From Spirochaetaceae bacterium (GTDB lineage Bacteria; Spirochaetota; Spirochaetia; Treponematales; Breznakiellaceae), in contig JAIRZA010000170.1 in NCBI GenBank assembly GCA_031267475.1, positions 1 through 12,137 of the forward strand: 12,137 bases of DNA. Direction: 5' to 3'. Under the pieces are notes generated by a model that had not been told where the DNA came from, did no database searches, and was given only the letters and a program-made list of their open reading frames with translations. Made by a program: the position numbers and the translations under genes. Of the stretch, positions 5,934 to 12,137 are shown one piece after another (within the stretch, counting starts at the first letter, position 1; each line of letters opens with the position of its first letter).

Positions 5934-6968
5934 CTATACAACAAGCTCGTCTTCGCCGGCGCGCGCGACAACTATTTCGCCAGTATCTTCAAGATGCCGT
6001 ATAATAGCGACGATTTTTTGCTGCGCTTCTTCCACGTCCTTCAAACGAACCGGACCCATGAACTCCATATCTTCCTTAAGCATCTGGGCGGCGCGTTTAC
6101 TCATATTCCGGTATATTTTATCCTGCACTTCAGCATCGACTGATTTAAGCGCTTTTGACAATTCCTGCTGATCCACCTCGCGCATAACTTTTTGAATCGC
6201 GCGGTCGTCCAGCATGACAATATCTTCAAACACAAACATACGCTTTTTAATCTCTTCCGCAAGTTCAGGGTCTTCTTCCTCAAGCGCTTCAATTATCTGC
6301 TTTTCGGAAGAGCGGTCTACAAGATTGAGAATCTCAACGATACTCGGCACACCGCCCGCCGCGGTATAATCTTCGCTGGACAGTGTAGAAAGCTTCTTTT
6401 CAAGCACACGCTCAACCTCGCGCAAAACCTCAGGGCTCGTTCTATCCATCACCGCGATTCGCCGCGCTACTTCGCTTTGCACCTCGTGAGGCAGATTCTG
6501 CAAAATCACGGAAGCCTTGTTTGGCTCAAGATAGGCGAGGATAAGCGCTATCGTCTGCGGCAGCTCTTGCTGAATAAAGTTAAGAAGATGCGCCGGATCG
6601 GTACGCCGGATGAAATCAAACGGGCGCACTTGCAGGCTGGAAGTAAGCCTGTTTATTATGTCAACCGCCTTTTGACTGCCCAAAGATTTTTCGAGCAATT
6701 CCCGCGCATAGTCTATGCCGCCTATAGATATGAACTGGTTCGCCATCATCAACTCTTGGAATTCAGTCAAGATAGCGTCTTTTTGCTCAGGCTCAATAGT
6801 CTCAAGCCGGGCGATTTCAAACGTAAGCGTTTCTATCTCATCCTCGCGCAGATATTTGAAAATCTCGGAGCTTATATCCGATCCTATGCTGACAAGGAAT
6901 ACGGCGGCCTTCTGCCGTCCGCTCATGTTTTTTATGTCTTTCTTTCTTTTTGACTCAGATTCAGCCAT
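5934..6968 (-). CDS. fliG: Flagellar rotor switch protein FliG
   Basis: Predicted 344-residue protein, the normal length, that sits on the cytoplasmic face of the MS ring and transmits torque from the stator. The N-terminal domain (about 15-110) binds FliF. The middle domain carries the FliM-binding helix, where the usual EHPQ motif reads ELPQ (135-138). The C-terminal domain has MFVF (244-247) and the torque-helix charges D254, D255, R256, K260 and R263. A GG hinge lies at 205-206. The start is 9 bases after the fliF stop; GGAGGAG overlaps the end of fliF, and an alternative start at residue 15 has a weaker ribosome site. It is the last flagellar gene in this strand; fliH and fliI do not follow. 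Confidence 0.97.
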   Translation of the reverse strand: MAESESKRKKDIKNMSGRQKAAVFLVSIGSDISSEIFKYLREDEIETLTFEIARLETIEPEQKDAILTEFQELMMANQFISIGGIDYARELLEKSLGSQKAVDIINRLTSSLQVRPFDFIRRTDPAHLLNFIQQELPQTIALILAYLEPNKASVILQNLPHEVQSEVARRIAVMDRTSPEVLREVERVLEKKLSTLSSEDYTAAGGVPSIVEILNLVDRSSEKQIIEALEEEDPELAEEIKKRMFVFEDIVMLDDRAIQKVMREVDQQELSKALKSVDAEVQDKIYRNMSKRAAQMLKEDMEFMGPVRLKDVEEAQQKIVAIIRHLEDTGEIVVARAGEDELVV

Positions 6969-6977
6969 GATTCCGCC

Positions 6978-8684
6978 CTACTCCTCCATTATCCATGTGC
7001 GTATCAGTTGAGCGACATCAGACGGGTGTTCCTTAGCAAGATTGATAGCTTTTTCCTGAAGCTCCATCCGCGCCTGATCCTCAACAGACATCTCGACCTC
7101 TTGCCCTTCGTTTTCCGCGCGAAGCAAAGCCTCCTCGCGCATAAGCTGATGTTGACGCGCCAATTCCTCTTCCCGCGCCCTCCGCGCCGCTTCCTGCGCG
7201 CGCCGTATAATCTGGAATAGTACAAAGCCCACCATCAAGAGCGCCGCTCCGATGAGGCTTGCGATAATCGTTATCTGAATCTGACGCTGCCGCATCAAGG
7301 CCGCGTCTTCAGCGGCAAATTGAGCGCTGCGGTCAATCTGAATATTCTGCACACGCACAACATCGCCGCGGGATGCGTTAAAACCTATGGCTCCCTCGAT
7401 AAGCGCCTGACTCTTCGCAATCTCTTCCTGCGACAGCGGTTTATACTCGCGCTCCACCCTGCCGTCCGGCATATACACAATTTTCCCGTTATCGCCCCGC
7501 TTTCTATCCCAAATGCCGTCTATGTTTACGGATACACTGATACGGTCTATAGTCGGACTGCGTTCCTCCGTAATCTCCTCGCGGTTAAACTCCTCGTTAT
7601 GCGTGCGCGTCTCCTGCGTCGTTTCTCCGTACAGATTCGACATATCACGGTACGCCGGCGGGGTCTGACCTTCAACTCCGGAGGGACCCTCTGGATTGAA
7701 GCCCGTGCCTTTCCACGATGTTTTTGATGTAGTCTCGGACAGAGTTAGCGAGCTGACATACTCCGAATCATCGTAAGAAAGCCCGGGAGTACGCTCTTTC
7801 AAGATTATGGGTGTTATTTTCTGCGATTCAACCGCTTTTTTCGACATATCCATATCTATTTTTATGTTGAGATCGCGGACGCGGTCGCTGGAAAAATTTA
7901 CCTGCAAAGCGCGAAGTATATCGGCGCGGTATTTCGCCTCCGTGTCGCGCACTATTTTTATCTCTTTTTCGATACGAGCGAGCCTGTCAAACTCCGCCAT
8001 ACCGGCAAAATCGTTCAGCACTATACCGTTTTGGTCGGTGATTACAATGTTATCCGGCTTTAAGCCCTCAACCGCAAACATCAACAGCTTTTGGATGCCC
8101 TCAATTTTTTTACGGTCGCTTGTAATATCGCTGCCTGGTTTTGGCGATATTATGACACTCGCCGTTACCGGATTCTGCTCCGAAGCGAACAAGGTGCGCT
8201 CCGGCATCTCTATAACAACATTCGCGTCGTCAATTTCAGACAATGAACGTATATGATCTGTTACCATTGTGGTTATCGCGCGCCGAAGGTTCACGTTGCG
8301 CTCAAAATCGGTAATAGTCCAACGGTCGCGGTCGAACAACGCCCAAGGATCCGTGCCGCGGGGAACCAAATCCTCGCGAACAAGTATCGCCCGCATACGC
8401 CGCGCCGTCTCCTCGTCCGGGACATACACAATACCGGAGGCGGAGACCTGCGTCTTCACGCCCTCCGTGTTTATGCGGGTAACTATGGCGGCCCGCTGCT
8501 CTTCATTCATAATCGGCGTATCGATCACCGGAATCATGCCCGGCCCCGACGATACAGACACCATCAACACTATCGCGGTTATCGCAGCCGCGACAATGCC
8601 GCCCATGATGAGCTTCTGAACAATCGTCCAGCGCCCCCACAGTGTTTTAAACTGTTCTATCAGATTCTTGAAAAACTCCCCCAT
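6978..8684 (-). CDS. fliF: Flagellar MS-ring protein FliF
   Basis: Predicted 568-residue membrane protein that forms the MS ring in the inner membrane and anchors the rod and the FliG rotor. A first membrane helix lies at about 24-45 and a second at about 470-493, with the large periplasmic ring-building region between. The last 75 residues are a charged helical cytoplasmic tail ending in HPSDVAQLIRTWIMEE, the segment that binds FliG. I chose the ATG at 8684, preceded by GGAGG at a spacing of 6, over a TTG ten codons earlier. It is 80 bases downstream of fliE; that gap is AT-rich and contains the palindrome AAAAATATTTTT. fliG follows 9 bases later. Confidence 0.96.
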   Translation of the reverse strand: MGEFFKNLIEQFKTLWGRWTIVQKLIMGGIVAAAITAIVLMVSVSSGPGMIPVIDTPIMNEEQRAAIVTRINTEGVKTQVSASGIVYVPDEETARRMRAILVREDLVPRGTDPWALFDRDRWTITDFERNVNLRRAITTMVTDHIRSLSEIDDANVVIEMPERTLFASEQNPVTASVIISPKPGSDITSDRKKIEGIQKLLMFAVEGLKPDNIVITDQNGIVLNDFAGMAEFDRLARIEKEIKIVRDTEAKYRADILRALQVNFSSDRVRDLNIKIDMDMSKKAVESQKITPIILKERTPGLSYDDSEYVSSLTLSETTSKTSWKGTGFNPEGPSGVEGQTPPAYRDMSNLYGETTQETRTHNEEFNREEITEERSPTIDRISVSVNIDGIWDRKRGDNGKIVYMPDGRVEREYKPLSQEEIAKSQALIEGAIGFNASRGDVVRVQNIQIDRSAQFAAEDAALMRQRQIQITIIASLIGAALLMVGFVLFQIIRRAQEAARRAREEELARQHQLMREEALLRAENEGQEVEMSVEDQARMELQEKAINLAKEHPSDVAQLIRTWIMEE

Positions 8685-8764
8685 ATTTCCCCTCCCATGG
8701 GCAGACAGCGGCAAGCGTCATTAAAAATATTTTTATTAAAAAGATTTTTCGTGGCGCCGCGCCT

Positions 8765-9220
8765 CTATCTTGTGTTGATTATATCTCTCCATGCCTGAGT
8801 CAAACGACTCAACAGCGTCCGGGCTATATTAAGCGACATGGACGCTTCAGCCTCCGCTATCGTTAAATCGTGTATATCTACAGAGCCCGGATCGGTTATC
8901 GCGGCTTCGCTCAAAGAAGAAACTCGATTCTGATCGCCTGAAACTTTGTCTATAGCGCGAAGCATAACATCTGAAAAACTGGCGTTATCCACACGATTAA
9001 GACCAGCCGCGCCCAGACTTCCTGAACGAAGCACGGCCTCGGTACCTATTTTGCGTCCAAGCTCGGCTATCTCCGCCCCCTGCCCGCTAAAATCCTTTAT
9101 TATACCGCCATGGTCGCGGGTCCCGGAAAAACCAACCACGCCGGCATTGTCTATATGCCGCGAATTGCTAACCGCCATCGGCAGCGGATCAATGCCTTGT
9201 AAATGAGGTATCAAACCCAT
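8765..9220 (-). CDS. fliE: Flagellar hook-basal body protein FliE
   Basis: Predicted 151-residue component linking the MS ring to the proximal rod. Position between flgC and fliF and the C-terminal half identify it: FSDVMLRAIDKVSGDQNRVS (about 82-101), then HDLTIAEAEASMSLNIARTL and LTQAWRDIINTR at the end, matching the conserved helical part of FliE. The first 75 residues are not conserved and make it longer than the roughly 105-residue enterobacterial protein. AAGGAG lies 10 bases before the ATG. It is 30 bases downstream of flgC and should be co-transcribed with it. Confidence 0.92.
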   Translation of the reverse strand: MGLIPHLQGIDPLPMAVSNSRHIDNAGVVGFSGTRDHGGIIKDFSGQGAEIAELGRKIGTEAVLRSGSLGAAGLNRVDNASFSDVMLRAIDKVSGDQNRVSSLSEAAITDPGSVDIHDLTIAEAEASMSLNIARTLLSRLTQAWRDIINTR

Positions 9221-9250
9221 ATTCCATTATCTCCTTGCAAAACCGTTTGT

Positions 9251-9712
9251 TTAACGGGCTGAGCCTATCTCTAAAGCGCGTAAAAACATTGCCTTAGAAC
9301 CCTCGATAACAGAAGCGTTAGCCTCGTAAGCGCGGCTCGCCGCTATCATATCCGTCATTTCGGTAACAATATCAACGTTAGGCATCTCGACATAACCTTC
9401 ACGCGGGCCGCTTTTAATCGCGTCAGGATGCGTCGGGTCGTATACGAGGCGCGGCGGGGTGGTGTCTTTTTCTATTTCAGCTACACGGACACCCTTCCCT
9501 ACCCCGTTATCCATACCTTCCGGCAAAAACGGGCTGCGCCAGTACGCCTGCTCGACACGCGGACGCATTACAACACGGCTGCGCCGGAACGGACCGCCCG
9601 CCGCCGTCCGTGTTGTTGACACATTGGCAATGTTGTCCGCGATAACATCAGTACGCAGCCGCTCCGCCGTCATGCCGGACGAAGCTATGTCTATGGCGTT
9701 AAATAATCCCAT
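9251..9712 (-). CDS. flgC: Flagellar basal-body rod protein FlgC
   Basis: Predicted 153-residue proximal rod subunit, exported by the flagellar type III system without a cleaved signal peptide. The N-terminus GLFNAIDIASSGMTAERLR with DVIADNIANVST is the flagellar rod signature, and the C-terminus VDIVTEMTDMIAASRAYEAN to the end is the matching heptad-rich helix. The AGGAG that serves it overlaps the TAG stop of flgB and stands 7 bases before the ATG, so the two genes are likely translated together. Length is typical. Confidence 0.97.
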   Translation of the reverse strand: MGLFNAIDIASSGMTAERLRTDVIADNIANVSTTRTAAGGPFRRSRVVMRPRVEQAYWRSPFLPEGMDNGVGKGVRVAEIEKDTTPPRLVYDPTHPDAIKSGPREGYVEMPNVDIVTEMTDMIAASRAYEANASVIEGSKAMFLRALEIGSAR

Positions 9713-9722
9713 ACATAAACTC

Positions 9723-10136
9723 CTAAGCTCTTAGCACGTTATTTATTTGACTGAATTCAAATGCCGCCGACTGCGCTAACAGATAGTACATCATTTGATT
9801 TTCTACAAGGCGCTGAACTTCCTGTTCAGCGTCAACATTATTACCGTTATTTTTGGATGTGCTTACATAATCAAGCACACGGCGGGGTTTCACATCGCGC
9901 CAGTCGGGTGGATTCCAATTGGAAATATGGCGCGGGTCTGTCCGCGTCAGTTCAACGACAGGTTTTTGCTTTTCGCCGTCCAGCGCCCGCTTAAGCTCGC
10001 TTTCAAAGTTAAGTTCGCTTCGCTTAAAGTTAGGCACACCGGCATTGGCAAGGTTGTTTGCCAGTACATCACGCCGTATCGTCTGAGCGTCAAGGGCGCG
10101 GTGCAAAAGATCCACGGTCTTAGAAAAACTATTCAT
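9723..10136 (-). CDS. flgB: Flagellar basal-body rod protein FlgB
   Basis: Predicted 137-residue proximal rod protein. DVLANNLANAGVPNFKRSE (about 22-40) is the rod-protein motif, and the C-terminal helix QRLVENQMMYYLLAQSAAFE pairs with it in the assembled rod. I chose the ATG at 10136 because GGAGG (10146-10150) stands 9 bases before it and because homologues start with this MNSFSKTVDLL segment; an upstream in-frame start would add 23 unconserved residues. It is the first gene of the flagellar series, 205 bases after hslU, with a sigma-28-like promoter directly upstream. Confidence 0.95.
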   Translation of the reverse strand: MNSFSKTVDLLHRALDAQTIRRDVLANNLANAGVPNFKRSELNFESELKRALDGEKQKPVVELTRTDPRHISNWNPPDWRDVKPRRVLDYVSTSKNNGNNVDAEQEVQRLVENQMMYYLLAQSAAFEFSQINNVLRA

Positions 10137-10159
10137 ACTTAACAGCCTCCCAACTATCA

Positions 10160-10186
10160 GTATCGGTAAACCAGACAAGCGCCTTA
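10160..10186 (-). promoter_or_regulatory. Candidate sigma-28 (FliA-type) promoter for flgB
   Basis: On the minus strand TAAG (10186-10183) is followed after exactly 15 bases by ACCGATAC (10167-10160). The sigma-28 consensus is TAAA, 15 bases, GCCGATAA, so 9 of 12 positions match at ideal spacing. Transcription would begin near 10154, giving a leader of about 18 bases that just includes the GGAGG of flgB. This would let the flagellar genes be expressed independently of hslU. A chance match is possible. Confidence 0.45.
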
Positions 10187-10298
10187 ATGACGACCCCTGC
10201 CGCATAGCAACAGGCCGCCGCCGTTCCGCAAGTCATTCTTTCGGGTTTGAAACCGCCCCAAAGGGAGGGATAAACCGCCTTCAAATAAACAGCGCTCA

Positions 10299-10332
10299 GA
10301 ACGGGCGGACGGATAAATCAGGCCGCCTGTTC
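10299..10332 (-). terminator. Hairpin directly downstream of hslU
   Basis: GAACGGGCGG (10299-10308) and CCGCCTGTTC (10323-10332) form a 10-base inverted repeat with one mismatch and a 14-base loop, beginning 10 bases after the hslU stop on the minus strand. No run of T follows, so it is a weak intrinsic terminator at best. It could be an attenuator or a 3'-end stabiliser separating hslU from the flagellar genes. Confidence 0.35.
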
Positions 10333-10341
10333 AAAACAGAT

Positions 10342-11895
10342 TTACAAAATGTATCGTCCCAAATCTTGATTCTGCGTTATATCTTTAAGACGCTCGTCAA
10401 CAAAATCCGGCGTTATAGTTATTTTCGCCGGAGCTATATCCGGCGCTTCAAAAGAAATTTTTTCGAGCAATGTCTCCATAATAGTATGAAGACGCCGCGC
10501 GCCTATGTTTTCGAGGCGCGAATTAACATCGGCGGCAAAGGCCGCCAAGCGCTCAACTGATTCAGAGGTGAATTCAAGTTCAACATCCTCTGTAGCCAGC
10601 AAGTCGGCGTACTGCTTCGTAAGCGAATTCTTAGGCTCTGTAAGAATCCGCAAAAATTCTTTCTTGCCAAGCGATTCCAATTCCACGCGAAGCGGAAAGC
10701 GCCCCTGTAATTCGGGAATCAAATCGGAAGGCTTGCTTATATTAAACGCTCCGGCCGCAATAAACAAGACGTGTCCGGTATCAACCGGTCCCCATTTAGT
10801 GTTGACGACAGCGCCCTCGACTATGGGTAATATGTCGCGCTGAACGCCTTCGCGGGATACGTCGTGCCCGCCGCCGCGATCGCCCTTTACGGCGACTTTG
10901 TCAATCTCGTCAATAAAAATTATGCCCATCTCTTGTACACGGCGGCGGGCTTCCTCCGTTACACGGTCGGCGTCGATAAGTTTTTCAGCTTCTTCGCTTA
11001 TTAGGATTTCACGCGCGCGCTTTACCGGCAGAACCTTGCGCTTTTTGCTGCCGCCAAAAATACCCGCTATCCCGGAAAGGCTGGACTCTATTTCCTCAAA
11101 ACCGCTGCCCATCATTCCGAAAGACGGCATTGGTATATCCTGACTCACGGAAAGTTCGACAGTTTTGTCTTCAAACTTACCCTCGCGCAGCATGGCGCGA
11201 AATTTTTCCCTCGTGCTGCTCTGCCTTTCTTTCTCGGCGGCGTCCGCCGCTTTCTCTTCTTCGGTAAGCTCCCGTTCAATCTGTTCAGCCGCGCCTTTGC
11301 CGCGGTTTCGCTTGCGGGCCATGGGGATTCCCACCTGAATCGCGGTTCCCATCACGCTAGGTCCGTCCGCGTCGTTATTGATTGAAAAAGCACCCATAGG
11401 TGTAATGACCGGCTTCTCGTTTTCCTCTTTGGACTTTTCGCCGCGCCGCCGCCTGCCGCCGGAACCCGGCAGCAATAAATCAAGCAATGCCTCTTCAGCG
11501 CGTTTCATAGCGTCTTCTTTTACCGCCTCTTGCATCTCTTGTTTTACCATCTGATAGCCGGCGGCCATCAGATCACGCACCATAGATTCGACATCCCGGC
11601 CGACATAGCCGACTTCGGTGTACTTAGTAGCCTCTACCTTAAGAAAGGGCGAACCTGCCAATTTGGCCAACCTGCGGGCAATCTCGGTCTTGCCTACACC
11701 GGTTGGACCTATCATCAGTATATTTTTGGGCGCTATATCCTCGCGGATTTCCGGCTCCAGCTTCAACCGCCGTATTCTATTGCGTAAAGCAACGGCTACA
11801 GCCCTTTTCGCCTTATCCTGCCCAATGATATACTTATCCAGTTCAACCACGATTTCCTGCGGCGTTAGATTGTCTAAATTTTCTTTCGTTGTCAT
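10342..11895 (-). CDS. hslU: HslU, ATPase subunit of the HslUV (ClpYQ) protease
   Basis: Predicted 517-residue AAA+ unfoldase that feeds proteins to the HslV peptidase. Walker A is GPTGVGKT (63-70), the pore loop GYVG is at 96-99, Walker B is IIFIDEID (325-332), QGRFPLRVEL (397-406) holds the arginine near the subunit interface, and NIGARRLH (463-470) is sensor 2. It ends in LGRYIL, matching the conserved tail that docks into HslV, so a working HslV partner is expected. It is about 70 residues longer than the E. coli protein; the extra length is in the I domain (about 143-235), which is rich in charged residues. No good ribosome site precedes the ATG. hslV, normally just upstream, is absent from the 183 bases before it. 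Confidence 0.97.
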   Translation of the reverse strand: MTTKENLDNLTPQEIVVELDKYIIGQDKAKRAVAVALRNRIRRLKLEPEIREDIAPKNILMIGPTGVGKTEIARRLAKLAGSPFLKVEATKYTEVGYVGRDVESMVRDLMAAGYQMVKQEMQEAVKEDAMKRAEEALLDLLLPGSGGRRRRGEKSKEENEKPVITPMGAFSINNDADGPSVMGTAIQVGIPMARKRNRGKGAAEQIERELTEEEKAADAAEKERQSSTREKFRAMLREGKFEDKTVELSVSQDIPMPSFGMMGSGFEEIESSLSGIAGIFGGSKKRKVLPVKRAREILISEEAEKLIDADRVTEEARRRVQEMGIIFIDEIDKVAVKGDRGGGHDVSREGVQRDILPIVEGAVVNTKWGPVDTGHVLFIAAGAFNISKPSDLIPELQGRFPLRVELESLGKKEFLRILTEPKNSLTKQYADLLATEDVELEFTSESVERLAAFAADVNSRLENIGARRLHTIMETLLEKISFEAPDIAPAKITITPDFVDERLKDITQNQDLGRYIL

Positions 11896-11903
11896 TTACT
11901 TTT

Positions 11904-11932
11904 ATTCTAGCTCTTTTCAAAAATAAAGGTAA
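11904..11932 (-). promoter_or_regulatory. Weak candidate sigma-70 promoter for hslU
   Basis: On the minus strand TTACCT (11932-11927), a 17-base spacer and TAGAAT (11909-11904) give a good -10 box (5 of 6) and a poor -35 box (3 of 6). The start point would fall within a few bases of the hslU ATG, so the mRNA would be almost leaderless, which fits the lack of a Shine-Dalgarno sequence. Evidence is slight. Confidence 0.25.
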
Positions 11933-12078
11933 GAGGGCGCGGCGGCCATGGCAAAATTCATCAGCCGAAAAGTATGGAAGCCGCAAATTAGTGGTGTTCG
12001 CAACATTGCGCAAGCCGCCGGACTCTATACGCGCCCGTTTTTTTTGAATACCATGAAAAGCAACAGGAGATGCTGATA

Positions 12079-12137
12079 ATGAAGCTTGTTTTTTTAGGGC
12101 CGCCCGGCGCCGGTAAAGGGACGCTGGCGGCTAAAGC
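12079..12137 (+). CDS. adk: Adenylate kinase, N-terminal fragment cut by the window edge
   Basis: Only the first 19 codons are present. They read MKLVFLGPPGAGKGTLAAK, which contains the P-loop GPPGAGKGT characteristic of adenylate kinase, the enzyme that interconverts ATP plus AMP with two ADP. AGGAG stands 9 bases before the ATG (12065-12069). It is divergent from hslU, with 183 bases between the two starts. The rest of the gene lies beyond the window. Confidence 0.9.
   Translation, partial: MKLVFLGPPGAGKGTLAAK

Noticed and set aside
6192..6953. Long plus-strand ORF opposite fliG
   Set aside because: It is antisense to a clearly conserved gene and its protein is arginine- and leucine-rich with no domain, as expected for a shadow frame.
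8253..8798. Plus-strand ORF opposite the start of fliF
   Set aside because: It is antisense to fliF and the end of fliE and its protein is a basic, low-complexity shadow.
282..10317. GGATAAA seen three times in intergenic DNA (282, 10268, 10311) near CCGCC sequences
   Set aside because: Seven bases is too short to distinguish from chance, and the flanks do not align well; not called as a repeat family.
11948..12076. A 42-codon plus-strand ORF that stops 2 bases before the adk ATG
   Set aside because: It has a poor ribosome site, no recognisable motif and lies in the probable promoter region shared by hslU and adk; I cannot support it as a gene.

Overview
The window looks like chromosomal DNA of a spirochaete, most likely a Treponema-type species. 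The evidence is the gene order hslU-flgB-flgC-fliE-fliF-fliG on the minus strand, which is the classic spirochaete flgB-operon arrangement, together with a FliG whose C-terminal half reads like treponemal FliG. I have only the sequence and my knowledge of these families. No database search was run, so the taxon is an inference.

The window has two halves that converge at about 5.8-5.93 kb. The left half (378-5803, plus strand) is a compact six-gene sugar-modification cassette. In order it encodes a family 2 glycosyltransferase, a Gfo/Idh/MocA dehydrogenase, a left-handed beta-helix N-acyltransferase, a folate-type sugar N-formyltransferase, a DegT/DnrJ/EryC1 PLP aminotransferase, and a radical SAM protein with an extra C-terminal cysteine region. 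The last five genes overlap or follow closely. Read as a pathway, the dehydrogenase makes a keto sugar, the aminotransferase converts it to an amino sugar, the amine is acetylated and/or formylated, the radical SAM enzyme does a further unknown step, and the glycosyltransferase attaches the product. By eye this half is more AT-rich than the flagellar half. The first 188 bases hold the tail of a broken or truncated ORF with a cysteine cluster.

The right half (5934-11895, minus strand) carries hslU, then flgB, flgC and fliE (proximal rod and its adaptor), fliF (MS ring) and fliG (rotor switch). A sigma-28-like promoter lies just in front of flgB. The fliH-fliI-fliJ genes that usually follow fliG in treponemes are not here, and hslV is not next to hslU. 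The last 59 bases, on the plus strand, are the start of adk.

The most unusual feature is a set of four very long G/C homopolymers (C15 at 204, C14 at 2898, C14 at 5835, G14 at 5903), all within or bordering the sugar cassette and none in the flagellar half. One lies inside the acyltransferase gene after the catalytic domain. A single added C would change only the tail and would carry translation through to an 8-base overlap with the formyltransferase start. Slippage could therefore tune N-formylation by translational coupling. Two others form a C14/G14 inverted pair at the convergent gene junction. These are predictions from sequence, not demonstrated behaviour.
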